Shown here: positions 1 through 8,530 of the stretch, piece after piece
Position numbering within the stretch: position 1 is the stretch's first letter
Layout: the number at the start of each line of letters is the position of its first letter
DNA from: an uncultured Eubacteriales bacterium
GTDB lineage: Bacteria > Bacillota > Clostridia > Christensenellales > CAG-917
Direction: 5' to 3'
Assembly: GCA_900544575.1 (NCBI GenBank)
Contig: UQVO01000002.1
Span: 62,001 to 126,000 of the forward strand
Length of the DNA: 64,000 nt
Program-made: the position numbers and the translations under genes
The notes under the pieces: model-generated
The model's input: only the letters and a program-made list of their open reading frames with translations
What the model was told of the DNA's origin: nothing
The model's database searches: none

Positions 1-476
1 GCGTTTGCGCACTCCAACGCGCTTTCCACAAGTGCGTCGGACTCCTTCATACCCTTGAACTTCGGGTCGAGCGACCCGCCGTTGACGCCGACGCGCACGG
101 GCACGCCCGCATCGGACATCCTCCGCGCAAGTGCGCCGATTTCCGAAAAATCACGCATATTGCCGGGGTTCATCCTGATTTTCTTTGCGCCGCCGTCAAG
201 TGCCAGATGCGCGAGTTTGTAGCTGTAATGCACGTCCGCAATCAGCGGCAACCCCGTTTTCTTTGCGATTTCGCCGAATGCCGCCGCCGACGCTTCGTCG
301 GGGACGGCAATCCTTATGAGGTCGCAGCCCGCGTCCGTCAGTTCGTTTATCTGGCGTATGCAGGCGTCGACATCCGTTGTGCGGGTGTTGAGCATCGATT
401 GTACGGTCACGGGAGAGGAACCGCCTATGGCGGTTTTGCCCACTTTGACCTGTCTGCTTTTGCGTCGTGTAGTCAT
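1..476 (-). CDS. ispG: 4-hydroxy-3-methylbut-2-enyl diphosphate synthase, 3'-truncated by window edge
   Basis: About 158 N-terminal residues of IspG (GcpE), the penultimate enzyme of the MEP isoprenoid pathway. It reductively converts the cyclodiphosphate MEcPP to HMBPP using a [4Fe-4S] cluster. The visible part is the TIM-barrel half: it starts MTTRRKSRQVKVG, continues with IGGSSPVTVQSMLNTRTTDV and has RIAVPDE, ADVHYSYKLA and KIRMNPGN, all typical of the family. The C-terminal cluster cysteines lie outside the window. It is the last visible gene of the rpsB-to-ispG run, about 95 nt after rseP. No clear Shine-Dalgarno precedes the ATG, so the start is chosen by homology. Confidence 0.93.
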   Translation of the reverse strand, partial: MTTRRKSRQVKVGKTAIGGSSPVTVQSMLNTRTTDVDACIRQINELTDAGCDLIRIAVPDEASAAAFGEIAKKTGLPLIADVHYSYKLAHLALDGGAKKIRMNPGNMRDFSEIGALARRMSDAGVPVRVGVNGGSLDPKFKGMKESDALVESALECAN

Positions 477-571
477 AACATTTAGATTTTAACACAGCCG
501 CGCCGAAAGGCAAGAGCCGCGCGGCAATTTTTCGGTCGGAGAAAGACGTGCCGACGATTTTTCGTGCGGTG

Positions 572-1666
572 TTATGTCCTGACGAGATGGAATATGTCGA
601 GAAAGACCGCAAGCAGAATGAGCAGCACCAGCCCCACGGCGTGAATGACCGCTTCTACTTTCCGCGGGACGGGCTTTCGGAATATCATTTCAATCAGCGT
701 AAATACCATACGCGAGCCGTCCAGCGCGGGTATCGGCAAAAGGTTCATCACCGCCAGGTTTGCCGAAATCACCGCCATAACGTAAAGGAACGCTCCGAAC
801 CCCGACGCGCTGACTTCCGCAATGGTGGTTATGACCGTAATCGTGCCGCCCGCGGCTTCCAGTCCCACCTGTCCCGTTATGAGCGCGCCGAGAGAGGCGA
901 GGATTTTGAAGACTATGAAGAAGCAGAACCCGAACGAGCGTCCCAGCGAGCGGAAAAAGCCGAGTTCCGCGTTTGTCACGCCGTAAACGACTCCGACGCC
1001 CGTTTTTTCGGGCGACTCCCCTTCGTCGAGATATTCGTCGCCGAGTTCGTAATTCCCCACCGTGACCGTGACCGTCATCGCCTTTCCGTCGCGCAGGATT
1101 TTGAAGCGCGTTCCCGTCGAAACGTCCTCGAACACGCTTGTGACGTCGTCGTTGGTCATTATGTTGATTTGCAGTCCGTCTTTTGCAAGCAGAACGTCGC
1201 CGGGACGCAGCACGTTTTCGACGCCGTTCACGTCGTAGGACGCAATGACCGTGGGCAGGACCTGCCCGTATGCGGTGAAATAGATTGTGATGATGAAAAT
1301 CGCGCTGAGAAAATTGAAAAGCGCTCCCGCAAACAGAACTATCAGGCGTTTCCAGGGTTTTTGGCGGTTGAAGGCGCGTTCGTCCTCGACGCCGTCCTCG
1401 TCTTCGCCGTGAAAAGCGCAGAAGCCGCCGAGCGGAAACGGGCGGAGCGTGAAGAGCTCGCCCGTTTTTTTGTTGGTTTTCTTGATTATGGGCGGACCGA
1501 AACCTATGCCGAATTCGTCGATTTTAAATCCCAGCATTTTGCCCGCGAGATAGTGCCCGGACTCGTGCACGACTATCATTATCATCAGCGCGACGAGGGC
1601 GAGCAAGATATAGCCGATATAAGTGAAAACTTCACCTGCCGTGGCGGATATCAGCGAAAAGAACAC
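572..1666 (-). CDS. rseP: RIP site-2 metalloprotease RseP/RasP (364 aa)
   Basis: Membrane-embedded zinc protease that cleaves transmembrane segments such as those of anti-sigma factors and leftover signal peptides. An HExxH site (HESGH) lies in the first membrane helix near residue 34. A PDZ-like region sits mid-protein, and LPIPALDG (the NPDG-type second metal motif) is near residue 315 in the C-terminal membrane part. The start is GTG, with AGGAG about 8 nt upstream inside the end of dxr, so translation is probably coupled. This position between dxr and ispG is common in Clostridia. Confidence 0.95.
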   Translation of the reverse strand: MFFSLISATAGEVFTYIGYILLALVALMIMIVVHESGHYLAGKMLGFKIDEFGIGFGPPIIKKTNKKTGELFTLRPFPLGGFCAFHGEDEDGVEDERAFNRQKPWKRLIVLFAGALFNFLSAIFIITIYFTAYGQVLPTVIASYDVNGVENVLRPGDVLLAKDGLQINIMTNDDVTSVFEDVSTGTRFKILRDGKAMTVTVTVGNYELGDEYLDEGESPEKTGVGVVYGVTNAELGFFRSLGRSFGFCFFIVFKILASLGALITGQVGLEAAGGTITVITTIAEVSASGFGAFLYVMAVISANLAVMNLLPIPALDGSRMVFTLIEMIFRKPVPRKVEAVIHAVGLVLLILLAVFLDIFHLVRT

Positions 1667-1667
1667 G

Positions 1668-2834
1668 TCATTTTACTCCTACGGAATAAGTGTATTTGCG
1701 AGCCTCCGCGTCTATTCCGAAAATATCCTCCGGTGCCACATCCCCCGTTTTTTCGAATTTGTGCAGCACTTTGCCGAGCACTGCGGGTATGTCCGTAAAC
1801 CTGACCGAACCCGCGAGGAAGGCGTCGACAAGCACTTCGTCGGCAGCCGACACCGCTATGCACGCGCCCGCGCCGGCGCGCGCCGCGCGTTCGGCGATTT
1901 CGAGGCAGGGATAGCGTTCGTAATCCGGCGCGCCGAATTCCAGCGTGCCGAGCTTTGCGAGGTCGAGTTCGGGCACAGCTCCCGCGGATTTGGACGGATA
2001 AAACAGCGCGGTTTCGATGGCAAGCGCCATATTCGGCACGCTGAGCAGCGCCTTTATGCTGCCGTCCGTGAATTCCGCCATACCGTGCACGATGCTTTCC
2101 CGGTGCATAACGACTTTGATTTTGTCCGCCTCCGTCCCGAAAAGGTGCATTGCCTCTATGACTTCGAGTCCTTTGTTGAAGAGGGTCGCCGAATCTATCG
2201 TGACCTTTTTGCCCATATTCCATACGGGATGATTGAGCGCGTCGCGTGCCGTGACCTTGTACAGTTTTTCTTTCGGCCAGTCGCGCAGCGCTCCGCCGCT
2301 GGCGGTGAGAATAAGGCTCCTGACGTATTTCGGGTCCGCTCCTTCAAGGCACTCCATAATCGCGGAATGTTCCGTGTCGAGAGGCAGAATTTTGCCGCCG
2401 TACTTCTTTTCCAGCGTTTTGAGATACTTACCCGCACAAACTATTGTTTCCTTGTTTGCAATCGCGAGTGTCCCTCCGCGTTTCAGGACGGCGACCGCCG
2501 CCCACAGCCCCGCAATGCCGCTGACTGCGGACACGGTGATGTCGGCGGGAAACTCTGCAAGTTCTTCCAGGCTTCCCACGCATTTGGACGCGAATTTTTC
2601 GTCGTCGAGAAAATCGAAAAGCGTGCTTTGTATCTCCACTCCGCCCGCAGGATAATAGTAGTGCTTAGGGGAATATTTGTCTATCTGGTCGCGCAGCAGC
2701 TTCTCGTTGGTGTAGGCGGACAGCCCCACCACCTTAAAGCGGTCGGGATGGCGGTCGGCGACCGCTAGCACCTGTCTGCCCACCGAGCCTGTGCTGCCAA
2801 GCACGGTCAGTGTCTTCGGTTTTTTTTCGTTCAT
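1668..2834 (-). CDS. dxr: 1-deoxy-D-xylulose-5-phosphate reductoisomerase (388 aa)
   Basis: Second enzyme of the MEP pathway: NADPH-dependent conversion of DXP to MEP in the cytosol. The N-terminal Rossmann fold has LGSTGSVGRQVL. The middle holds the metal and substrate region with ALANKET-like AIANKETIV, LDTEHSAI and LTASGGALRD. NPVWNMGKKVTIDSATLFNKG gives the catalytic loop and MHRESIVHGM follows. Length is normal for the family. It sits between cdsA and rseP, and ispG lies just beyond, so two MEP genes share the run. Confidence 0.97.
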   Translation of the reverse strand: MNEKKPKTLTVLGSTGSVGRQVLAVADRHPDRFKVVGLSAYTNEKLLRDQIDKYSPKHYYYPAGGVEIQSTLFDFLDDEKFASKCVGSLEELAEFPADITVSAVSGIAGLWAAVAVLKRGGTLAIANKETIVCAGKYLKTLEKKYGGKILPLDTEHSAIMECLEGADPKYVRSLILTASGGALRDWPKEKLYKVTARDALNHPVWNMGKKVTIDSATLFNKGLEVIEAMHLFGTEADKIKVVMHRESIVHGMAEFTDGSIKALLSVPNMALAIETALFYPSKSAGAVPELDLAKLGTLEFGAPDYERYPCLEIAERAARAGAGACIAVSAADEVLVDAFLAGSVRFTDIPAVLGKVLHKFEKTGDVAPEDIFGIDAEARKYTYSVGVK

Positions 2835-2881
2835 TTTATCTCCGTAAAGCGGCTTGCGCGCAGCGTACGCGCCGCATTCTG

Positions 2882-3760
2882 TCAGACGCCGTAAATTATC
2901 GTGAAGGCAACGAGCAACACGACTATGCCCGCCATTATGCTGTCAAAGCGGTCCATAATGCCGCCGTGCCCCGGGAATATCGTCCCGAAATCCTTGATGC
3001 CGAGCGCGCGTTTTATTCTTGACGCGGCAAGGTCGCCGAGCTGTCCCGCGAGCGCCCCCACAAGCCCGATTGCGATGTATACGAGCGCGGATTTCCACGT
3101 AGCGTCCGTAAAGGGAACGTGGCCCGCCGCCGGCAGCAGCGAGAACTGTTCGAATATGAGGAAGAATATGACGGACACGAGCACGCCGCCGAGCAGTCCG
3201 CCCACAAATCCCGCCACGGTCTTTTTGGGGCTGATTGAGGGACAGAGTTTCTTTCCGCCTATCATACTGCCGAACCAGTACGCGAACGTGTCCGCGCCCA
3301 CGGGCAGGAATATGGCAAAAGGTATGGCGTACACCGCCGAGTAGCGTTGCACGAGCATCCACGCAAGCGAGATGAGCAGCCCCGGATACACCGTCACGAA
3401 TATCGTGGCGAAGAGGTCCTTGGGAGTGTTGCGTTCGGGGTCGGCGAAAGTGAAGACGATGAGCGCCGTGAGCGCCGAAACGGCAAACACAATGAGTATC
3501 CCGAGAAAACCCTGTCCGAGGAAGTGCTCCATAAGGTACATCACGGGATAGCAAGTTATCAAAAAGAGCGCAAGCGGCAGACGGAACAGCTTGAAGCCGG
3601 AATGCTGCATACAGAAATACATCTCGCGCACTGCGCCGACAAGCAGTATCCAGATGAACAGGTCAAGGAAAATGTTGCCGTGTTCGACGAAATAGCTCAG
3701 GGCGAAAAGCCCTATGAGCAAGGCAATGAGCAAAACTGCCGTAACCGTTCTTTTCAACAT
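2882..3760 (-). CDS. cdsA: Phosphatidate cytidylyltransferase (292 aa)
   Basis: Makes CDP-diacylglycerol from phosphatidic acid and CTP, the branch point for anionic phospholipids and phosphatidylethanolamine. It is polytopic with about eight hydrophobic segments. The family signature is at the C-terminal end (near residues 240-275): SRIKRALGIKDFG, PGHGGIMDRFDS. It follows uppS by 38 nt, so lipid precursors for membrane and wall are co-expressed with ribosome genes upstream. Confidence 0.95.
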   Translation of the reverse strand: MLKRTVTAVLLIALLIGLFALSYFVEHGNIFLDLFIWILLVGAVREMYFCMQHSGFKLFRLPLALFLITCYPVMYLMEHFLGQGFLGILIVFAVSALTALIVFTFADPERNTPKDLFATIFVTVYPGLLISLAWMLVQRYSAVYAIPFAIFLPVGADTFAYWFGSMIGGKKLCPSISPKKTVAGFVGGLLGGVLVSVIFFLIFEQFSLLPAAGHVPFTDATWKSALVYIAIGLVGALAGQLGDLAASRIKRALGIKDFGTIFPGHGGIMDRFDSIMAGIVVLLVAFTIIYGV

Positions 3761-3798
3761 AACGCAAAGGGGCGTCGACCGCCCGTAAAGCCCGCGTT

Positions 3799-4452
3799 TT
3801 ACGCGCCGAACTTGCGCGTGCGCCGTGCGAATTCGTCCAGCGCGCCGTCCGCATCCTCTTCCGTCATATCCGGCCAGAGTTTGTCCGAAAACAGCAGTTC
3901 GGAGTATGCGGCTTCGTAAAGCATAAACCCCGAAAGCCTCTTTTCGCCGCCGCTTCTGACGATGAGGTCGAGCGGCGGGAGCGTACTGCTCGAAAGCTCG
4001 CTTTCAAAGGTCTGCCGTGTGATTTCCCCGCGCCTTGCGGCTGCTGTCGCGGCACGCACGATGTCGTCGCGCCCGCCGTAACCCAGCGCGATGTTAAGGC
4101 GCATCCCCGTGTTTGCGGCAGTCCGTCTTTCGACTTCGGCTATACTGTTCGCCACCGCTTGGGGAAAACGGGAAAAATCACCCATATACGTCACTTTCAT
4201 ATTCCCGTCGTATGCGGCATTCCACCCCGTCACGACGGAAAGAATTGCCGCCGTCTCCGAGGACGGACGGGCAAAATTTTCGGAGGAATAGGCGTAGACG
4301 GTGACCGCTTCCACCCCTCTCTCCGCCAAACGCGCAATCACTTTCATCATGGCTTTCAGCCCCTCGGCGTAGCCCGCCTCGCGCGGAAGTCCGCGGAGCG
4401 CCGCCCACCTGCCGTTGCCGTCCATAATGAAACCTATATGACGCGGGACCAT
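3799..4452 (-). CDS. uppS: Isoprenyl transferase / undecaprenyl diphosphate synthase (217 aa)
   Basis: Cis-prenyltransferase that extends farnesyl diphosphate with isopentenyl diphosphate to the C55 lipid carrier for peptidoglycan. The catalytic motif GFIMDGNGRWA is at residues 7-17, with the catalytic Asp in it. The C-terminal RSGGEKRLSGFMLYEAAYSEL (RxxGExRxSxF) binds diphosphate. It is slightly shorter than the usual 230-250 aa. Its ATG overlaps the frr stop by one base (TGATG), so the two are translationally coupled. Confidence 0.95.
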   Translation of the reverse strand: MVPRHIGFIMDGNGRWAALRGLPREAGYAEGLKAMMKVIARLAERGVEAVTVYAYSSENFARPSSETAAILSVVTGWNAAYDGNMKVTYMGDFSRFPQAVANSIAEVERRTAANTGMRLNIALGYGGRDDIVRAATAAARRGEITRQTFESELSSSTLPPLDLIVRSGGEKRLSGFMLYEAAYSELLFSDKLWPDMTEEDADGALDEFARRTRKFGA

Positions 4453-5027
4453 CAGACGGCGAGAATCTCCTGTTCCTTGTCCTTGGTCATCTTGTCGACG
4501 TCTTCGATTTCGGAAGAAAGCGCCTTGTCGACGTCCGCGGTGAAATCTTTGAGGTCGTCCTCGGTGATTTCGGAGTCCTTTTCGAGTTTTTTAAGCGCGT
4601 CTATCGCTTCGCGGCGCGCGTTGCGCAACACAACCTTCGTGCCTTCCGCGTTGTTTTTCAGTTCCTTGACGAGCGCCTTTCTGCGTTCCTCGGTGAGCTC
4701 CGGGAAGACGAGGCGGATGACGTTGCCGTCATTGTTGGGCGTGATGCCGATGTTTGCGGCAAGGATGGCTTTTTCCACGTTTTTGAGAGCGCTCTTGTCC
4801 CATACGGAGATGACGAGCAGGCGCGCTTCGGGCACGGTAATGTTCGCCATATTGTTGATGGGCGTGGGCGTGCCGTAATAATCCACCGTTATTTTGTCGA
4901 GTATATGCGGATTGGCGCGGCCTGCGCGGATGCTTTTGAGTTCGCTTGAAAAATTGTGCACGGTTTTGGCGTATTTCTCCTTCATTTCCTCGAAAATGAG
5001 GTCCACGGAGTCGATGCCGTATGCCAT
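4452..5027 (-). CDS. frr: Ribosome recycling factor (191 aa)
   Basis: With EF-G it splits the post-termination ribosome. The three-helix bundle is typical: ELKSIRAGRANPHILDKI in the N-terminal part, VDYYGTPTPINNMANI in the beta domain, and VRLVFPELTEERRKALVKELKNNAEGTKVVLRNARREA in the third helix. It has a strong AGGAGG ribosome-binding site and its own promoter (5058-5086), separated from pyrH by a terminator. Confidence 0.97.
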   Translation of the reverse strand: MAYGIDSVDLIFEEMKEKYAKTVHNFSSELKSIRAGRANPHILDKITVDYYGTPTPINNMANITVPEARLLVISVWDKSALKNVEKAILAANIGITPNNDGNVIRLVFPELTEERRKALVKELKNNAEGTKVVLRNARREAIDALKKLEKDSEITEDDLKDFTADVDKALSSEIEDVDKMTKDKEQEILAV

Positions 5028-5057
5028 AAGTTGCCTCCTGATTACCGATTTTTATTT

Positions 5058-5086
5058 ATTATATCAAACTCGCGCGCGTAAATCAA
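5058..5086 (-). promoter_or_regulatory. Sigma-A-type promoter for frr-uppS-cdsA-dxr-rseP-ispG
   Basis: On the minus strand TTGATT (-35) is followed after 17 bp by a perfect TATAAT (-10). The predicted start is about 25-30 nt upstream of the frr ATG. It lies immediately downstream of the pyrH terminator, so this half of the run can be expressed separately. Confidence 0.7.
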
Positions 5087-5092
5087 CCCGAA

Positions 5093-5123
5093 AAGGAAAG
5101 AACGCGCCTTGCGCGCGTTCTTC
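5093..5123 (-). terminator. Intrinsic terminator after pyrH
   Basis: Minus strand AAGAACGCGC - GCAAG - GCGCGTTCTT stem-loop followed by a T-rich TCCTTTTC tract. It lies 37 nt past the pyrH stop. Confidence 0.75.
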
Positions 5124-5159
5124 ACCCTGTATCCCCCGCCTGTCGGCGTCAAATTGCCG

Positions 5160-5873
5160 TCATTTTCCGATGTAGGTGCCGATTTTTTCGCCCGCTATCG
5201 CGCGTTTTATGCTGCCTTCCTCGTTCAGGCTGAACGCGATGATGGGGATTTCGTTGTCCATACACATTGTGATTGCGGTGGTATCCATTGCTTTCAGCCC
5301 CTTGGAGATGACCTGCATATAGGTCAGCGAATCGAACTTCACCGCTTCCGGATTGAGCTTCGGGTCGCTGTCGTACACTCCGTCGACGTTCTTTGCAAGC
5401 AACAGCGCGTTGGCGCCTATCTCCGCGGCGCGGAGAGCCGCGCCCGTGTCCGTGGAGAAATACGGATTGCCCGTGCCGCAGGCAAAAATGACAATCCTGC
5501 CCTTTTCGAGGTGGCGCAGCGCCTTGCGCAGAATGTACGGTTCGGCGACCTTTGTTATGGTGAGCGCGGTCTGAACTCTGACCTCCGCCCCCTTGCTTTC
5601 AATGCAGTCCTGCAACGCAAGCGCGTTTATGACCGTGGCAAGCATTCCCATATGGTCGGCGGTGGTGCGGTTCATCTCGCTGTCCGCCTGTCTGCCCCGC
5701 CAGAAATTGCCTCCGCCTATCACTATGCCGACCTGCGCGCCGAGGTTTTTGACTTCGACTATCTGGTCGCACACCTTGGAGAGCTTGGCGTGGTCGATGC
5801 CCGCTCCGTTGGGACCCGCAAGCGCTTCGCCCGAAAGTTTTATAATGACACGGTTGTATTTCAGTTTGGACAT
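5160..5873 (-). CDS. pyrH: UMP kinase (237 aa)
   Basis: Bacterial amino-acid-kinase-type UMP kinase (UMP + ATP to UDP + ADP), hexameric and usually UTP/GTP-regulated. It shows VIIKLSGEALAG at the N-terminus, the glycine-rich VIGGGNFWRG, MGMLATVINALALQD, RGTGNPYF-like FACGTGNPYFSTDT and LLLAKNVDGVYDSDP. Length matches the family. It sits in the conserved tsf-pyrH-frr order and has an AGGTGA ribosome-binding site. Confidence 0.97.
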   Translation of the reverse strand: MSKLKYNRVIIKLSGEALAGPNGAGIDHAKLSKVCDQIVEVKNLGAQVGIVIGGGNFWRGRQADSEMNRTTADHMGMLATVINALALQDCIESKGAEVRVQTALTITKVAEPYILRKALRHLEKGRIVIFACGTGNPYFSTDTGAALRAAEIGANALLLAKNVDGVYDSDPKLNPEAVKFDSLTYMQVISKGLKAMDTTAITMCMDNEIPIIAFSLNEEGSIKRAIAGEKIGTYIGK

Positions 5874-5909
5874 ATTATCACCTCGCGTATCAGCCCGTCG
5901 GCTTCGCGC

Positions 5910-5936
5910 AAAAAAAAGGAACGCTTGCGCGTTCCT
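5910..5936 (-). terminator. Intrinsic terminator between tsf and pyrH
   Basis: Minus strand GGAACG CGCAAG CGTTCC stem followed by an uninterrupted run of eight T. It lies just past the tsf stop, so pyrH is reached only by read-through or an unseen promoter. Confidence 0.85.
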
Positions 5937-5944
5937 CGAATGCG

Positions 5945-6604
5945 TTATTTGAGTCCGGCTTGTGCCATGACTTCGTCTGCGAAATTGTCTTCGCGCTTTT
6001 GCAGTCCTTCGCCCATCTGGTAACGCACGAAACGTCTGACCGTGATTTTCTCGCCGATGGAAGCGATTGCTTCGGTGACGAGCTGGCTGATGGTCTTGGA
6101 GCTGTCGCGGACGTAGACCTGTTCCATAAGGCAGACGTCTTTGTAGTACTTCTGAATTCTGCCGTCGACCATCTTGTGGATGATTGCGTCGGGCTTGGGA
6201 TTGGGCTCGTTCTTCGCCTGGGCGATGAGGATTTCCCTTTCCTTTTCGAGCTCCGCGGCGGGAACTTCTTCCTTGGTGACGTAGGTGGGCGCCGCGGCGG
6301 CGATGTGCATCGCGATGTTGTGCACGAGTTCCTTGAACACGGGGCTCATTGCGACGAAGTCGGTTTCGCAGTTGACTTCGAGCAGGACGCCGATTTTGCC
6401 GTTCATATGAATGTAGCTGTCGACTATGCCCTGGGAAGCGATTCTGCCCTGCTTTTTGGCGGCGGAAGCGATGCCTTTTTCACGGAGATAGTCGATTGCC
6501 TTTTCCATATCGCCGTCCGTTTCGACAAGCGCTTTCTTGCAGTCCATCATGCCAACGCCGGTGCGCTGACGGAGTTCCATAACGTCTTTGCTGGTAAATG
6601 CCAT
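5945..6604 (-). CDS. tsf: Translation elongation factor Ts (219 aa)
   Basis: Guanine nucleotide exchange factor for EF-Tu. It begins [26 protein letters not shown], the N-terminal UBA-like domain, then [16 protein letters not shown] and the core [27 protein letters not shown] (TDFVA contacts EF-Tu). At 219 aa it is the compact form: most homologues are 270-300 aa, so part of the second core subdomain is reduced. It lies directly downstream of rpsB. Confidence 0.97.
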   Translation of the reverse strand: MAFTSKDVMELRQRTGVGMMDCKKALVETDGDMEKAIDYLREKGIASAAKKQGRIASQGIVDSYIHMNGKIGVLLEVNCETDFVAMSPVFKELVHNIAMHIAAAAPTYVTKEEVPAAELEKEREILIAQAKNEPNPKPDAIIHKMVDGRIQKYYKDVCLMEQVYVRDSSKTISQLVTEAIASIGEKITVRRFVRYQMGEGLQKREDNFADEVMAQAGLK

Positions 6605-6627
6605 AATATTCTCCTGTTCGGTCCGAA

Positions 6628-6654
6628 AATGCGTGCGCCGTCCGGCGCACGCAC
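6628..6654 (-). terminator. GC-rich hairpin with short T tract between rpsB and tsf
   Basis: Minus strand GTGCGTGCGCCG - GA - CGGCGCACGCA followed by TTTTC. The T tract is short, so it is probably a partial terminator (attenuator) that lowers tsf relative to rpsB. Confidence 0.5.
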
Positions 6655-6662
6655 GGTAAAGA

Positions 6663-7520
6663 TTATTCTTCGTCTTCGCTCTCTTTTTCGGCGATTGCCT
6701 TTTCGAGGGCTTCTTCGGGGGTGAGTGCGACTTCTTCCGCCGCGGTTTCGGAAGTCACTTCTTCCGCAGCTTCGGGAGCGGCCTCTTCCGCTGCCGCTTC
6801 TTCCGCCTTCTCTTCCGTCTTGCCGGAGTTGAAGGACTCGCCCTGACGCGCTTCGATGACGGCGTCCGCGATTATGGACGCGAACAGCTGTATGGCGCGG
6901 ATTGCGTCGTCATTGCCGGGAATGACGTAGTCCACGAGGTCGGGGTCGCAGTTGGTGTCGACGACGGCGACGATGGGGATGTTCAGCTTGCGCGCTTCCC
7001 TCACCGCGTTTTCTTCGCGTTTGAGGTCGACCACGAACAGACATCCGGGCAGCGTGCGCATATTCTTGATGCCGCCGAGGTTCTGTTCCAGCTTATCGCG
7101 TTCGGCTTTGAGTTTGAGGACTTCTTTCTTGGGAAGAAGCTCGAACTCGCCGATGATTTCCATCTGGTTGATTTTGTTCAGTCTGTCGATACGCGTGCGG
7201 ATGGTCTTGAAGTTGGTGAGCGTGCCGCCCAGCCATCTCTGGTTGATGTAGAACATATCGCAGCGTTCCGCTTCCTGCTTGATTGCTTCCTGCGCCTGCT
7301 TCTTCGTGCCGACGAAGAGGACGGATTTGCCTTCCGCCGCGATGCTCTTCACGAATTGGTAAGCGGCTTCCACATGGTCGACGGAGATTTGAAGGTCGAT
7401 GATGTGAATGTCGTTTCTGGTGGCGTAGATGTACTTCGCCATCTTGGGGTTCCAGCGCTTGGTCTGGTGACCGAAGTGAACGCCCGCTTCCAGCAGGGCT
7501 TTCATTGTCGTAACTGCCAT
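6663..7520 (-). CDS. rpsB: 30S ribosomal protein S2 with acidic C-terminal tail (285 aa)
   Basis: Small-subunit protein S2. The core (residues 1-230) has [51 protein letters not shown] and [29 protein letters not shown]. After about residue 235 a 50-residue Ala/Glu-rich acidic tail follows, which is not needed for the fold and varies between species. Strong AAGGAGG ribosome-binding site. First gene of the run. Confidence 0.98.
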   Translation of the reverse strand: MAVTTMKALLEAGVHFGHQTKRWNPKMAKYIYATRNDIHIIDLQISVDHVEAAYQFVKSIAAEGKSVLFVGTKKQAQEAIKQEAERCDMFYINQRWLGGTLTNFKTIRTRIDRLNKINQMEIIGEFELLPKKEVLKLKAERDKLEQNLGGIKNMRTLPGCLFVVDLKREENAVREARKLNIPIVAVVDTNCDPDLVDYVIPGNDDAIRAIQLFASIIADAVIEARQGESFNSGKTEEKAEEAAAEEAAPEAAEEVTSETAAEEVALTPEEALEKAIAEKESEDEE

Positions 7521-7618
7521 AAGGGCCTCCTTGATTTGTTTTTACCTCCCCCGGGTTCGTCGTCGCGGCTACCTTGCGGAACAACCGAAACTCCGCCGGG
7601 GTGTGCGGTGCATTTGGG

Positions 7619-7647
7619 ATTATATTATATAAAAAGAGTTTTTGCAA
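7619..7647 (-). promoter_or_regulatory. Sigma-A-type promoter of rpsB-tsf
   Basis: Minus strand TTGCAA, 17-bp spacer, perfect TATAAT. A leader of roughly 90 nt precedes rpsB; it contains GC-rich complementary stretches that could form an r-protein leader structure, but I could not match it to a known S2 leader. Confidence 0.75.
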
Positions 7648-7742
7648 GGAATTTCAAGCAAAAATTACGCCCTTTTCCGAGGAATTTCGGAATTTGGGCG
7701 GCGCAGCCCGTTATCCCCTGCAATGCGGTGAGGAAAGAGAGA

Positions 7743-8060
7743 TTATTCCTCGCTTTCCTCCTCGTCGAGGGCTTCCACCTCTTTCATAAATTCGTCGAAG
7801 ACCTTTTGCAAAAGAGCCTCGTCCTCTATCGCCACGAAAACGTCCCCGTCGTCGCCGTCGCGGACTTCGTAGATGAGCACTTCGTCTTCCTCGATGTCGG
7901 GAAGTTTCTCAACGGGCTTCATGACGACGAACCATTTGTCGTCCACGTCCAGCGTCGCAAGGTGATAAAAGTCTTCGTCGCAGTCGCGTTCCTCGTTGTA
8001 GAGGGTGATGATATCGTCATCTTCTTCCATATTGTTCTGGTCGTCGAAAAAGTCTGCCAT
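7743..8060 (-). CDS. DUF1292 family acidic protein (105 aa)
   Basis: Small, very acidic protein of the DUF1292 (YrzB) family. DDIITLYNEERDCDEDFYHLATLDVDDKWFVVMKPVE matches the family core, where the segment gives a compact beta fold. Many Asp/Glu residues sit at both ends. Function unknown; in Bacillota it commonly follows ruvX, as here with 46 nt between them. The family call is fairly sure and the role is not known. Confidence 0.85.
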   Translation of the reverse strand: MADFFDDQNNMEEDDDIITLYNEERDCDEDFYHLATLDVDDKWFVVMKPVEKLPDIEEDEVLIYEVRDGDDGDVFVAIEDEALLQKVFDEFMKEVEALDEEESEE

Positions 8061-8106
8061 GATAACTCCTTATGCGGCTTTCGCCGTTGTTTTTATCATA
8101 CCCTTT

Positions 8107-8526
8107 TCAGCGTTTGCCGTCAAGGTAGGATTGCAAAATTATGGTCGCCGCCACCTTGTCGATGACTTTTTTGCGTTTGTCGCGCCGTACGTCGGCGTCA
8201 ATCAGCATTCGCTCTGCGGAAACGGTGGTCAGACGCTCGTCGACGTATATCACGGGGAGCCCGCTCGTCCTTTCCAGCAGTTCGCCGAATTCCCTCGTGA
8301 CCTGCGCTCTCGGCCCCTCCGTCCCGTCCATATTTTTGGGCAGTCCGACTACGAAAGCGTCCGCGTCCTCCTTTTGCGCGTACTGCGCAAAATAAAGCGC
8401 ATCCTCTTCCGCGCTCCCTTTGCGGACGTAGGTTTCGCGCGGGTTTGCGCAAATGCCCATGACGTCGCTCACCGCAACGCCTATTCTCACGTCGCCGACA
8501 TCCAGCGCCACTTTCCGTTTCATCAT
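8107..8526 (-). CDS. ruvX: Holliday junction resolvase-like RNase H-fold protein RuvX/YqgF (139 aa)
   Basis: YqgF family putative pre-16S rRNA nuclease / Holliday junction resolvase. RNase H fold with ALDVGDVRIGVAVSD at residues 7-21 (the first catalytic Asp), VVGLPKNMDGTEGPRA near 60, YVDERLTTVSAERML near 95 and the C-terminal KVIDKVAATIILQSYLD containing the last catalytic Asp. Length is normal. It lies 4 nt after the ABC permease gene and before DUF1292. Confidence 0.94.
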   Translation of the reverse strand: MMKRKVALDVGDVRIGVAVSDVMGICANPRETYVRKGSAEEDALYFAQYAQKEDADAFVVGLPKNMDGTEGPRAQVTREFGELLERTSGLPVIYVDERLTTVSAERMLIDADVRRDKRKKVIDKVAATIILQSYLDGKR

Positions 8527-8530
8527 ATTT

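Noticed and set aside
548..1798. 416-aa ORF on the plus strand
   Set aside because: Shadow of rseP and dxr in a high-GC antisense frame; biased composition and no family resemblance.
7525..7618. Known riboswitch in the rpsB leader
   Set aside because: GC-rich pairing is possible but no conserved riboswitch core could be recognised.
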